From: Haloferula helveola
GTDB lineage: Bacteria; Verrucomicrobiota; Verrucomicrobiia; Verrucomicrobiales; Akkermansiaceae
Reading direction: 5' to 3'
DNA length: 64,000 bases
Assembly (NCBI RefSeq): GCF_037076345.1
Contig: NZ_AP024702.1
Coordinates: forward strand, 5,208,001-5,272,000
Shown here one piece after another: positions 7,863 to 16,625 of the stretch (position 1 is its first letter; every line of letters starts with the position of its first letter). A program made the position numbers and the translations under genes. The notes under the pieces were generated by a model. It saw only the letters and a list, made by a program, of their open reading frames with translations. It was not told the DNA's origin and did no database searches.

Positions 7863-10268
7863 ATGAGCACGACCTGCGATCATTGTGGCACGGCCTTCGT
7901 TCCGGTTCGGGACGAGGACCGCTACTGTTGCAAGGGTTGCGAGTGCGTCGCGGCGATGATCCGCGATTCAGGCAACGAACGCTTCTACGACCTGCGCGGA
8001 AACAGCCGCCTCGATCCGGTCAAAGGCCGACCGTTCGAGAATCACGACTTCGGGTGGCTCGACGCTGGGATCATCAAGGCGGAAGAAGACCCGAAGGCCG
8101 GCGTCGCGACCCTCGACTGCTCGTTGGAAGGATTGTCGTGTGTCGCCTGCGTCTGGCTTGTCGAACGGCTCTTCGAACAGCATCCGGGAGCTGTTCGTGC
8201 GGTTTCGAATCCGGCCCGCGGCAGTCTGCATCTCGAATGGAAGCCCGGCGAATGCGATGTGCCGGCATTCGCAAAAGAACTGGTGTCATTCGGCTACACG
8301 CCCGCTCCGGCCACCTCCTCGGTTCGCCACGATGACCACGGCCTGGCGACCCGCACCGGGCTCTGCTTCGCCTTCGCCCTGAACGCGATGGGGTTCTCGC
8401 TGCCGACATATCTCGGGATGAGCGAGGACTTCGAGTTCGCCTCCCTCTTCGGGCTGATCACCTTTCTTTCCGCCACCTTGTCGATGCTGGTCGGTGGATC
8501 GTGGTTCATCGTCCGCGCATGGCGCGCCTTGAGACTTCGTGAAATCCACATCGATCTCCCGATCTCCCTCGGACTTGTGGCTGCCTATGCAGGTTCTATC
8601 GTCGGCTGGATGAGCTCGGTTTCCGGACTGCTCTACTTCGACTTTGTCTGCACCTTCGTGTTCCTGATGCTCGGTGGCCGATGGCTTCAGACCCTCGCGG
8701 TTGAGAAGAACCGTCGCCGCATCGCTCGACGCTCTCCCGTTCCGGAGTCCGTGCGTCGTGACGGCGTCATGGTCGCGGTCGCTGATTTGAGAGTGGGCGA
8801 CGGCTTCGAAGTGGAAGCTGGCAGGGCCGTCCCGGTCGCATCGATCCTTCAGTCCGACGAAGCCGAGTTCTCTTTGGAGTGGATTCGCGGCGAGTCGGAT
8901 GCCGTGGCCTTCCGGAGCGGTGCGAATCTTCCCGCCGGAGCCATCGTGATCGGGCGCTCCGGCGTGCGGGTGCGGGCATTGGAGACGTGGAACGAATCGC
9001 TTCTCGCCCGCCTGACCGCGGAGGTTGAACCCGATCGCGGATCTCCGGCACTCCAGAGACTTCTCCGTATCTACCTGGTGGTGGTGATCCTCACCGGTTT
9101 GGGCGGATTCGCATGGTGGCTGCCAGTGGCCGGATTCGGTGTCGCGTTGCAGGTGATGATCTCGGTCTTCGTGGTGTCCTGTCCGTGCGCCCTCGGCGTA
9201 GCGATTCCCTTTGCCGACGAACGCGCGTCCCGGCTCGCGGCCCAGCTCGGTGCCTTTGTCCGGAACGGAGCCCTCTGGGGCCGATTGGGAAAGGTCCGGC
9301 AGATCGTCTTCGACAAGACCGGAACCCTGACCTTGGAGCGGCCGGTCTTGGAATCCCGCGATCAACTCGCCGGACTTGACGATGAGTCTGCCGGCGCACT
9401 GGCCCGGCTTACCGCGGGATCCTGCCACCCGGTCGCGCGGAGCTTGATCGAAGGCCTCGGGCCCCGCGGCCAACAGCTCCTTTCCATGCATCGTGCGGAC
9501 GCCCCCACGGAGACTCCCGGCATGGGAGTTTCGGTCGAAATCGATGGTGATGAATGGTCGCTCGGCCGCGCCGGTTGGCGGGCGGAGGCTGAGAGTGGCA
9601 CGACCGTGCTATCGAGAAGCGGCATCGCCGTCGCTTCGTTCGCATTTCGGGACGCCCTCCGTCCGGATGCCCGATCGATCCGGCAGTGGCTGTCATCGCG
9701 CGGGTTCGGGCTCCACATCCTTTCCGGTGACCATCCGGCAAAGGTTTCGGAACTCGCCGCGGAACTCGGGATGGATCCGGATTGCGCCCACGGCGGGCTT
9801 TCCCCCGATGAGAAGGCGGCATGGATGGAGAAGATCGACCGCGACGACACTCTGTATCTCGGGGACGGGGCGAATGACTCGCTCGCCTTCGATCGTGCCT
9901 ATGTCACCGGAACCCCGGTGGCGGACCGGTCGCTGTTGGAAAAGAAGGCCGATTTCTTCAGTCTGGGCGACGGGCTCGGCTGGCTGCCGGGCCTTTTCGA
10001 GGTGGCGCGGGCACGCTCGGCGGGCATCCGGCGCGCCTTCGGTTTCACCCTGATCTACAATCTGGCAGCCGTCGGCTTTTGCCTCGCCGGACACATGAGT
10101 CCCCTGCTGGCGGCCATTCTGATGCCGATCAGCTCTGTCATATCGATCACCCTCGCAGGCACGGCTAGGGTTGCGGCCGAGGGAAGATCGGGTAAGACTT
10201 CCTCCGCAAAGAACGAGGCATGCCCGAACCTTCCGACTTTACCCGACGCATCTACGAGCGCCTGCTGA
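7863..10268 (+). CDS. ccoI: Copper-translocating P-type ATPase CcoI/FixI
   Basis: This 801-residue P1B ATPase exports copper for loading the CuB site of cbb3 oxidase. In order it shows an N-terminal Cys-rich metal-binding segment (CDHCG, 'CCKGCECV'), an HMA domain with C93-V-A-C96, membrane helices, the ion channel motif C440-P-C442 preceded by Ser, the phosphorylation motif D484-KTGTLT, a CHPVARS segment (HP motif) and the hinge motif GDGAND (667-672). The 3' end overlaps the following regulator by 49 bases, so the last 16 residues are encoded in overlapping frames. Confidence 0.95.
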   Translation: MSTTCDHCGTAFVPVRDEDRYCCKGCECVAAMIRDSGNERFYDLRGNSRLDPVKGRPFENHDFGWLDAGIIKAEEDPKAGVATLDCSLEGLSCVACVWLVERLFEQHPGAVRAVSNPARGSLHLEWKPGECDVPAFAKELVSFGYTPAPATSSVRHDDHGLATRTGLCFAFALNAMGFSLPTYLGMSEDFEFASLFGLITFLSATLSMLVGGSWFIVRAWRALRLREIHIDLPISLGLVAAYAGSIVGWMSSVSGLLYFDFVCTFVFLMLGGRWLQTLAVEKNRRRIARRSPVPESVRRDGVMVAVADLRVGDGFEVEAGRAVPVASILQSDEAEFSLEWIRGESDAVAFRSGANLPAGAIVIGRSGVRVRALETWNESLLARLTAEVEPDRGSPALQRLLRIYLVVVILTGLGGFAWWLPVAGFGVALQVMISVFVVSCPCALGVAIPFADERASRLAAQLGAFVRNGALWGRLGKVRQIVFDKTGTLTLERPVLESRDQLAGLDDESAGALARLTAGSCHPVARSLIEGLGPRGQQLLSMHRADAPTETPGMGVSVEIDGDEWSLGRAGWRAEAESGTTVLSRSGIAVASFAFRDALRPDARSIRQWLSSRGFGLHILSGDHPAKVSELAAELGMDPDCAHGGLSPDEKAAWMEKIDRDDTLYLGDGANDSLAFDRAYVTGTPVADRSLLEKKADFFSLGDGLGWLPGLFEVARARSAGIRRAFGFTLIYNLAAVGFCLAGHMSPLLAAILMPISSVISITLAGTARVAAEGRSGKTSSAKNEACPNLPTLPDASTSAC

Positions 10269-11128
10269 CGTCCGATCGCTTCCAGCGCTACCGGCAGGCG
10301 TTCCTGACGGCGACGGGCTTGCCACTGAGGTTTGTTTCCGCGGATGTCGACGCGTGGTGCCTCGATGATGTGAACGAGAACCGCAGTCCGTTCTGCGAAC
10401 GCATCAACCTCTGCGAGTCGGTTTGCGGAGCATGCAGGGACGTCAACCGTCGCCTGATGGCGGAGGCAGAGGTCAAAGGACCCCAGAGCTGCCACTGCTT
10501 CTCCGGGATGTCGGCTACCGCGGTTCCGGTCCGTCACGGCTCGGCGACGATCGGTTTCCTGAAAACCGGCCAGGTGTTCCAGTCGACGCCGACCGAAAAG
10601 ATGTTCGATTCGGCAATCGACGCGATCGGAAGGAAGCAGTTCAAGCGGGATGAGATCGAGAACTTGAGGACCGCCTTTATGCAGACCAAGTCGGTCACGC
10701 CGGAGCGCTACCAAAGCATGATCGACCTGCTGGTGATCTTCGCCGACCAACTTTCCAAGGACGCGGACGATGCCGCGTTGATTGAGGACGGTCGCGAACC
10801 GGAGACCATCAAGAAGGCGATCGCCTTCATCAATGCCCACCTGGCCGACCGTCTGGTGCTCGGCGACGTCGCTTCCGCCGCCGGCGCGAGCGAGTCGCAC
10901 TTCTGCCGCATCTTCAAGGAGAGCACCGGGCTGACCTTCACGGACTACGTCAACCACGCCCGCATCGAGTGGGCCAAACGCGAACTCCTCCGCCCGTCGG
11001 CGCGCGTGTCTGAAATCGCCTTCCTCGTAGGCTACCAGTCACTCTCCCAGTTCAATCGCTCGTTCGCCCGCATTACCGGGTCGAGCCCGAGCGAGTTCCG
11101 ACGCGAAAAGCTGGTGAAGGCCGGCTGA
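10220..11128 (+). CDS. AraC-family regulator with PocR sensory domain
   Basis: A 302-residue transcription factor. Residues about 10-150 form a PocR-type ligand domain, shown by 'NRSPFCERINLCESVCGAC' and later 'SCHCFSGMSATAVPV' and 'GFLKTGQVF'. Residues about 195-298 hold two AraC helix-turn-helix motifs ('ESHFCRIFKESTGLTF', 'QFNRSFARITGSSPSEFRR'). The ATG follows an AACGAGG ribosome site inside the end of ccoI. Because it is translationally coupled to the oxidase cluster, it probably controls it or reports on a metabolite tied to its use, but the target is not shown by the sequence. Confidence 0.9.
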   Translation: MPEPSDFTRRIYERLLTSDRFQRYRQAFLTATGLPLRFVSADVDAWCLDDVNENRSPFCERINLCESVCGACRDVNRRLMAEAEVKGPQSCHCFSGMSATAVPVRHGSATIGFLKTGQVFQSTPTEKMFDSAIDAIGRKQFKRDEIENLRTAFMQTKSVTPERYQSMIDLLVIFADQLSKDADDAALIEDGREPETIKKAIAFINAHLADRLVLGDVASAAGASESHFCRIFKESTGLTFTDYVNHARIEWAKRELLRPSARVSEIAFLVGYQSLSQFNRSFARITGSSPSEFRREKLVKAG

Positions 11129-11137
11129 TCGGCAGCT

Positions 11138-12043
11138 TCAGGAAACCGCCTCGATCACGGAGCGGACTGTCTTGGCCGCCTCCCGAAAAGCTTCCTGCTC
11201 TGCACCATTGAGTTCCGGTTGGATGATGCGCTCGATCCCCTTCTTTCCGATCACGGCCGGCAGGCTCAGGCAGACCCCGCTGACGCCGAGATAGCCGTCG
11301 ACTCTCAGGCTCACAGGCATCGTGCGGCGTTCGTCGAGAAGGATGGACTCGACGAGGTAGGCGGTTGCGAGCCCGATGGCGTAGCAGGTGTTGCCCTTCT
11401 TCCGGAACACCTCGATTCCCATGCTCTTCGCCCGGTCGCACAACGCACGCCGCTCGGGGGTGTCATCGATCTTCTCCCCACCTGCCTGAGCCACGCTCAT
11501 CGCAGGGAACTGGCGGTCGCCGTGCTCGCCGAGGATGTAGGCACGGAGGTCGTCGGGGTGGATCTCCAGCATTTCGGAGAGCAGCTCGCGAAAACGGATC
11601 GAGTCGACGAGCGTGCCGGTACCCATGACCCGCTCCTTCGGGAAACCGGTGAGTTCGAGCGCGAGCCACGTCAACGGATCGACCGGATTGGTGACCATCA
11701 CCAGCTTGCAGTCCGGTGCCGCCGCGGCGAGAGGCGGAAGCAGTTCACGCATCAGCTCGGCGTTGCCCTTGGCCATCTCGTTTCGGTCCGTGATGCCCTC
11801 CGGAACCGGCACGGACGCGCAGATTACGACCACGTCACTACCGGCCGCATCCTCGATTTCCCCGGCCCGGATCTTCACCGGCACCTGGAGAAACGCCTGG
11901 GCATGGGTCATGTCCAGCGCCTCGCCTTCGGCTTTAGTCCGGTTCCGGCCCACCAACACGATCTCCCGCGCGGCACGGCGCAGCATCAGTGTGTAGGCCA
12001 ACGTCATCCCGACCGTTCCCGGCCCGACGATGGTGACTTTCAT
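11138..12043 (-). CDS. ldh: L-lactate/malate dehydrogenase family, probably L-lactate dehydrogenase
   Basis: This 301-residue cytoplasmic enzyme interconverts pyruvate and lactate with NAD(H). It shows the nucleotide motif VGPGTVGMTLAYTL (residues 5-18), 'VTNPVDPLTWLAL' and the active-site histidine in GEHGD. The substrate loop 'VPVPEGITDRNE' is not a classic LDH or MDH signature, so malate activity cannot be excluded. The ATG at 12043 starts exactly at the NAD motif and shares one base with the stop of the upstream small membrane protein (TGATG), suggesting coupled translation. It converges with the PocR-AraC gene, leaving a 9-base gap. Confidence 0.88.
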   Translation of the reverse strand: MKVTIVGPGTVGMTLAYTLMLRRAAREIVLVGRNRTKAEGEALDMTHAQAFLQVPVKIRAGEIEDAAGSDVVVICASVPVPEGITDRNEMAKGNAELMRELLPPLAAAAPDCKLVMVTNPVDPLTWLALELTGFPKERVMGTGTLVDSIRFRELLSEMLEIHPDDLRAYILGEHGDRQFPAMSVAQAGGEKIDDTPERRALCDRAKSMGIEVFRKKGNTCYAIGLATAYLVESILLDERRTMPVSLRVDGYLGVSGVCLSLPAVIGKKGIERIIQPELNGAEQEAFREAAKTVRSVIEAVS

Positions 12044-12264
12044 CAGCGCTGCGGTTCGGTCTCTCGTGGCAGGAACAGATAGATGAGGCTGCCGAGGGGC
12101 CCGAGGAGGACGATCAGCAGGATGCCGATGATACGGTTGCTGTCGTTCAGGTAGCGGTTCCGGATGCAGTGGATCAATGACCAGAGCCAAACGCCGAGGG
12201 TGGCGAGACCAATCAGAACAACCAGAATGAGGAATACTGCGGAGAAGCCGACTTCACTGTCCAT
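12043..12264 (-). CDS. Small membrane protein with PLDc_N-like domain
   Basis: A 73-residue protein with two membrane helices (about 8-30 and 44-64). The segment 'LWSLIHCIRNRYLNDSNRI' between them followed by 'GPLGSLIYLFLP' matches the phospholipase D N-terminal (PLDc_N) domain, found alone in many small bacterial membrane proteins of unknown role. No catalytic PLD motif is present. It is upstream of and overlaps the lactate dehydrogenase gene by one base. A 56-base gap separates it from the divergent decarboxylase gene. Confidence 0.75.
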   Translation of the reverse strand: MDSEVGFSAVFLILVVLIGLATLGVWLWSLIHCIRNRYLNDSNRIIGILLIVLLGPLGSLIYLFLPRETEPQR

Positions 12265-12320
12265 GCCCGGAGAAGAACAGCGCCCCGGCCGCAGGTCCAC
12301 ATGATTTCGCACGACCTCCG

Positions 12321-13586
12321 TTGCTTCCGAATTTCGAACTTGGCCGCCGGTCGCCGGTGCTTCCAACTTCCGGGGTGGCCCAGTTCGTTGTCTCCATCGC
12401 CGCGCTGAAGCGGAACGCCCGGATCCTGCGCGAGGTCAAGGAGGCCGCCGGATGCAATCTGGTGCTCGCACTCAAGGGATTCTCGTGTTGGAAGGCGTTT
12501 CCCCATATTCGAGACGACCTTGACGGCTGCTGTGCATCCGGCCTGTGGGAGGCGCGTCTCGCGAACGAGCATTTCGGAAAAGCGGTCGTGACTTACTCGC
12601 CGGGCTACACCGGGGACGAGATTGCGGAGTTGCTCGAATTCACGACCCACCTCGACTTCAACTCGCTCTCGCAGTGGTTCCGGTTCCGGGACCAGGTCAT
12701 GGTCCACCCCCGCTTCAAGAGGGGCGAGCTGCATTGCGGGCTGCGGGTAAATCCGGAGCACTCGACCGGCTCGACACCGCTCTACGATCCGTGCGTGCCC
12801 GGGTCACGGCTGGGCATCACCGCCGACCAACTCGCGGACGCCGATCTTACAGGCTTGAGCGGCCTTCATTTCCACACGCTCTGCGAGCAGAACTCGGACG
12901 ATCTGGAAACGACATTGGAGGCCGTTGACCGCAGGTTCGGGGGTCTCCTCCGCTCGCCGCAGTTCACGTATCTCAACATGGGCGGCGGGCACTGGATCAC
13001 CAAGCCGGACTACGACCGTGAGCGGTTGATCCGCCTGGTGCGTGAAATCCGTGAACGCTACGGGCTTGAGGTTTGGCTTGAGCCGGGAGAGGCCTGCGCC
13101 ATCCATACGGGCGTGCTTCGGTCGACGGTGATCGATGTCTTCGAGAGCATGGGTCACCGGCACGCGATTCTCGATGTCTCGGCCACGGCGCACATGCCGG
13201 ATGTGCTCGAAATGCCCTATCGGCCGGATGTTTTTCTCGTCGAGAAGCCGTCCGAGTACCGCGGGTCGAGCTCCGCCGGAGCGGAACCTGCGGTGACGGT
13301 CGAGAATGAGTCCTATGTCGCGTCAGGTGGCCCGGGCGAGGGTGTCACCTACCGACTCGGAGGCCCGACTTGCCTCGCCGGCGATGTCGTGGGCGACTTT
13401 TCCTTCTCCCGCGAACTGGCTCCGGGTGACGTGCTCGTCTTCGACGACATGGCGCACTACACGATGGTGAAAACCACGACCTTCAACGGTGTGCCGCATC
13501 CGTCGATCGCGCTACAGCACGACGACGGAAGGATCGAGACCTTGCGCGAGTTCGTCTACGAAGACTTCCTCAACCGCCTCTGCTGA
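12321..13586 (+). CDS. nspC: Carboxynorspermidine/carboxyspermidine decarboxylase
   Basis: A PLP-dependent alanine-racemase-fold enzyme that removes the carboxyl group from carboxy(nor)spermidine, the last step of the pathway opened by the dehydrogenase at 103. The PLP lysine is K52 in 'LALKGFSCWKAF'; other landmarks are 'HTLCEQNSDDLE', 'LNMGGGHWITKPDYD', 'LEPGEA' and 'GPTCLAGDVVGDF'. The length (421) is slightly above the usual 370-400. The start is uncertain: only TTG (12321) or GTG (12357, 12375) codons precede the conserved domain in frame. Two membrane protein genes follow, then arginine decarboxylase. Confidence 0.92.
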   Translation: MLPNFELGRRSPVLPTSGVAQFVVSIAALKRNARILREVKEAAGCNLVLALKGFSCWKAFPHIRDDLDGCCASGLWEARLANEHFGKAVVTYSPGYTGDEIAELLEFTTHLDFNSLSQWFRFRDQVMVHPRFKRGELHCGLRVNPEHSTGSTPLYDPCVPGSRLGITADQLADADLTGLSGLHFHTLCEQNSDDLETTLEAVDRRFGGLLRSPQFTYLNMGGGHWITKPDYDRERLIRLVREIRERYGLEVWLEPGEACAIHTGVLRSTVIDVFESMGHRHAILDVSATAHMPDVLEMPYRPDVFLVEKPSEYRGSSSAGAEPAVTVENESYVASGGPGEGVTYRLGGPTCLAGDVVGDFSFSRELAPGDVLVFDDMAHYTMVKTTTFNGVPHPSIALQHDDGRIETLREFVYEDFLNRLC

Positions 13587-13590
13587 ATTC

Positions 13591-14010
13591 ATGGACAGCA
13601 TCCTCTCCGAAGGTCTGCTGTGGTTCTTCCTCGGTACCGCGTCCAGCGTGTTGCGGGTTTGGATTTCGATCCTTTTCCGGGCCCAGCGCAGCTCCGGCTC
13701 CCGCCTGATGCTGCTCGCATCCATCATCGAGTTGCCGGCCTCCTTGGTGTCGAACACGTTTTGGTACATCTGGCCGTTCGGGATTTTCTCCGGCTCGGGC
13801 TGGGCCAACTACGATCCGTTCTCCACCGATACCCTGCAATACAAGGTGTCAGAAATTGCGAGCTATGTCTCGGGTCTCGCTCTGCTTCTGTGGCTCGTCG
13901 GGATCCTCCTCGTTGCCCTGCGCTACAAACAGGACCTCCGTCGCACTCGCGAACTTCAGCAGGTGCTTGAGTCGAGTATCGGGAGTGGCGATCCGCCAGC
14001 GACTCCGTGA
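13591..14010 (+). CDS. Unknown membrane protein between nspC and speA
   Basis: I do not recognise this 139-residue protein. It has hydrophobic stretches at about residues 8-25, 37-60 and 84-108 and a charged C-terminal tail rich in Arg/Gln (KQDLRRTRELQQVLES) that may form a coil. It starts 4 bases after the nspC stop and ends 7 bases before the VanZ-like start, so it is part of the same probable transcript. Confidence 0.7.
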   Translation: MDSILSEGLLWFFLGTASSVLRVWISILFRAQRSSGSRLMLLASIIELPASLVSNTFWYIWPFGIFSGSGWANYDPFSTDTLQYKVSEIASYVSGLALLLWLVGILLVALRYKQDLRRTRELQQVLESSIGSGDPPATP

Positions 14011-14017
14011 ATTTCCG

Positions 14018-14470
14018 GTGAAGGAACCGCTCTTCATTGAATTCCACCGGTTGAAAACCTTGGATTCAGGTGTGGTTCGCACACACCAGATCCTGCTCGC
14101 CCTGTTCACCTTGTTCTTCGTAGGCGTGGTCGTTCTCGCCGATCGGGGCGCCGGGTTCTGGGGTTTCCTGAAGCACGTCCCGATGGGTGACAAGCTGGGC
14201 CACATTGGTCTGCTGACGGTCTTCTCCCTTCTTCTCAATCTTGTGCTGCGCGGACGCCGCCTTCGTCCCCCGTTGGGCTCCGTCATGCTTGGCAGCGCGA
14301 TCCTCGCGGCCGTCATGAGCTTGGAGGAGCTCTCGCAGGCCTGGATTCCGTCTCGGACCATGGATGTGACCGACTGGCTGGCAAACCTCGCTGGGATCGC
14401 GATCGGGCAATGGCTCGTGGCACGCCCCCTCGCCCGCCGGTCCCAAAAGTCCGGGATCGGCCCGCATTGA
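14018..14470 (+). CDS. VanZ-like membrane protein
   Basis: A roughly 150-residue protein with about four helices. The pattern 'MGDKLGHIGLLTVFSLLL' followed by 'EELSQAWIPSRTMDVTDW' and LANLAGIAIG is the VanZ-like family signature (conserved H, E-x-x-Q and D-x-x-D/N). The biochemical role of VanZ-like proteins is unsettled. GTG at 14018 was chosen as the start because it follows the previous stop by 7 bases; a frame extending back to 13856 overlaps the neighbour and is not membrane-like. The stop is 38 bases before the speA start. Confidence 0.75.
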   Translation: MKEPLFIEFHRLKTLDSGVVRTHQILLALFTLFFVGVVVLADRGAGFWGFLKHVPMGDKLGHIGLLTVFSLLLNLVLRGRRLRPPLGSVMLGSAILAAVMSLEELSQAWIPSRTMDVTDWLANLAGIAIGQWLVARPLARRSQKSGIGPH

Positions 14471-14508
14471 TCTTTTCAAACCGCCCAATCGGCCTTTTCT
14501 TCCGGGCC

Positions 14509-16452
14509 ATGGTTCCGTCCGACCGCCCGAAGGCCTCGAAGGAGAAAAAAAAGAACGCCTGGTCCCCCGAAAAATCGTCGGAGCTCTATGGCGTCGATGC
14601 ATGGGGCCATGGCTTCTTCGGGGTTAACAAGCAGGGGCATACGACGGTGCGTCTCGCGGATGAGAACGGTGGCACGGATGTCTCACTCTTCGACCTGATC
14701 GAAGGTCTGCGGGACCGCGGAACCGATCTCCCCGTGCTGTTGCGTTTTCGCGATCTGTTGCATTCCCGGATCAAGGAGCTCAACGAGTCGTTCCAAGAGG
14801 CGATTCGCCGGACGAACTACAAAGGCGAATACCGCGGCGTCTATCCGATCAAGGTGAACCAGCAGCGGCAGGTCATCGAGGAGATCGCGGAGTTCGGGCA
14901 GAAGTATCACTACGGTCTCGAGGCGGGTTCGAAGCCCGAGCTGATCGCGGCGCTGGCCCACATGCACGACACCGAGGCCTACATTGTGTGCAACGGTTAC
15001 AAGGACGAGGAGTTCATCGATCTCGCGCTGCACGCGAAAAAGATGGGTCTGAAAGTGATGCTGGTACTCGAGATGCCGACCGAGCTTGATCTGGTTTTGG
15101 AGCGCTCCCGCAAACTCGGAGTGCTGCCGAACCTCGGCGTGCGTGTCCGGCTTTCAACCCGCGGGTCGGGTCACTGGCAGGAGTCGGCGGGCGACAAATC
15201 GGTGTTCGGGCTTTCGGCCTCGCAGGTGATCCATGTCGTCGACCGGCTCAAGGACGAGGGCTATCTCGGCTGCCTGAAGATGCTGCACTATCACCAAGGG
15301 AGCCAAATTCCCAACATCGCCGCCATCCGCGAAGGTGCGACCGAGGTCGCGCGGATGTACTGTGACCTCGTCAAGGAAGGCGCTCCGATGGGCGTCCTCG
15401 ATATGGGCGGCGGCATGGCGGTTGACTACGATGGCTCGCACACGAACTTCCAAGCTTCCTGCAACTACTCAATTCTCGAGTACTGCACCGACGTCATTGA
15501 GACGATCATGCAGGTTTGCGACAAGTCGGGGGTCCATCACCCGAATCTCATTTCCGAGTCGGGTCGCGCGGTGGTCGCCTACTACTCGGTCCTCGTGTTC
15601 AACATCCTCGACGTGTCGACGGTCCAGACGACGGAGGAGACACCACCGGTCCCGGAGAACGCGCCGCAGCAGCTGATCAACCTGATCCACGTCAACAAGG
15701 ACCTCTCGAAGCGCAATCTTCAGGAGTGCTTCAATGATGCCGCCTACTACCGAGACCAGGTCCGTGCGCAATTCTTCTACGGCAATGCGACACTGCGTGA
15801 GCGCGGTATCGCCGAAGCCTGGTTCTGGCACATCATGACCCGGATTTCGAAGTTGCTGCACGAACTGGATGATGTTCCTGAAGATCTGCGCGAACTCTCG
15901 GACAACCTTGTCGACTTCTACTACGGCAACTTTAGTTTGTTCCAGTCGCTCCCGGACTCATGGGCGATCAAACAGCTCTTTCCGGTGATGCCGATCCACC
16001 GTCTCGACGAACGACCGAGGCAACGCGCGGTGCTTGCCGACATCACCTGCGATTGTGACGGCAAGATCGACCGTTTCATCGACCGCGAGGATGTGGCGAA
16101 GGTCCTGCCTCTTCATGAGCTGAAACCGGATGAGCCCTACTACGTGGCGGTGTTCCTGGTCGGCGCCTATCAAGAGACGCTCGGCGATCTCCACAATCTT
16201 TTGGGCGATACGAATGTGGTCGGAGTGCATCTCGAGGAAGGCAAACCGGTCTACACGCACGAAGTCGAAGGCGACAGCGTGGCGGATGTGCTGAGTTATG
16301 TGGAGTATGATCCGAAGGAGCTCGTCACCCGCTTCCGCTCGTTTGCGGAAAAGGCGGTGAATCATGGCCGGATCAGTCCGAAAGAGCGTCGGGAAGTGAT
16401 GGACCTGTTCCGCGCGAATCTGAACGGATACACCTACTTCGAAGGGCTCTAG
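14509..16452 (+). CDS. speA: Biosynthetic arginine decarboxylase
   Basis: A 647-residue PLP enzyme that converts arginine to agmatine, the entry to putrescine and then spermidine. The PLP lysine is K115 in 'VYPIKVNQQRQVIEEI'; 'LHYHQGSQIPNIAAI', 'LDMGGGMAVDYDG' and 'LISESGRAVVAY' are further hallmarks of the SpeA type. Length matches the E. coli enzyme (658). The ATG at 14509 precedes a Lys-rich leader. Agmatine-processing genes (aguA/aguB or speB) are not in this window, so putrescine formation must be completed elsewhere. Confidence 0.96.
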   Translation: MVPSDRPKASKEKKKNAWSPEKSSELYGVDAWGHGFFGVNKQGHTTVRLADENGGTDVSLFDLIEGLRDRGTDLPVLLRFRDLLHSRIKELNESFQEAIRRTNYKGEYRGVYPIKVNQQRQVIEEIAEFGQKYHYGLEAGSKPELIAALAHMHDTEAYIVCNGYKDEEFIDLALHAKKMGLKVMLVLEMPTELDLVLERSRKLGVLPNLGVRVRLSTRGSGHWQESAGDKSVFGLSASQVIHVVDRLKDEGYLGCLKMLHYHQGSQIPNIAAIREGATEVARMYCDLVKEGAPMGVLDMGGGMAVDYDGSHTNFQASCNYSILEYCTDVIETIMQVCDKSGVHHPNLISESGRAVVAYYSVLVFNILDVSTVQTTEETPPVPENAPQQLINLIHVNKDLSKRNLQECFNDAAYYRDQVRAQFFYGNATLRERGIAEAWFWHIMTRISKLLHELDDVPEDLRELSDNLVDFYYGNFSLFQSLPDSWAIKQLFPVMPIHRLDERPRQRAVLADITCDCDGKIDRFIDREDVAKVLPLHELKPDEPYYVAVFLVGAYQETLGDLHNLLGDTNVVGVHLEEGKPVYTHEVEGDSVADVLSYVEYDPKELVTRFRSFAEKAVNHGRISPKERREVMDLFRANLNGYTYFEGL

Positions 16453-16625
16453 TCGGCGCGTTCGCGTCTTGTTCGGGACCGGGGCACAGATGGCCCGATT
16501 CCCCCGCTTTTTCTTTACGCTACCCGCGGATCGGGGGCACGTTCGACACGCGTAATTTTTCGTAGTGCCCGCGATATTGCGCTCCTGTCGGCCCGATGCC
16601 CGACCGAAACGATTGCCGGAGTCGC

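Noticed and set aside
7863-10268. Possible frameshift at the end of ccoI because of the overlap with the regulator
   Set aside because: The hydrophobic end of the ATPase is complete before the overlap; only a short polar tail lies in the shared bases.
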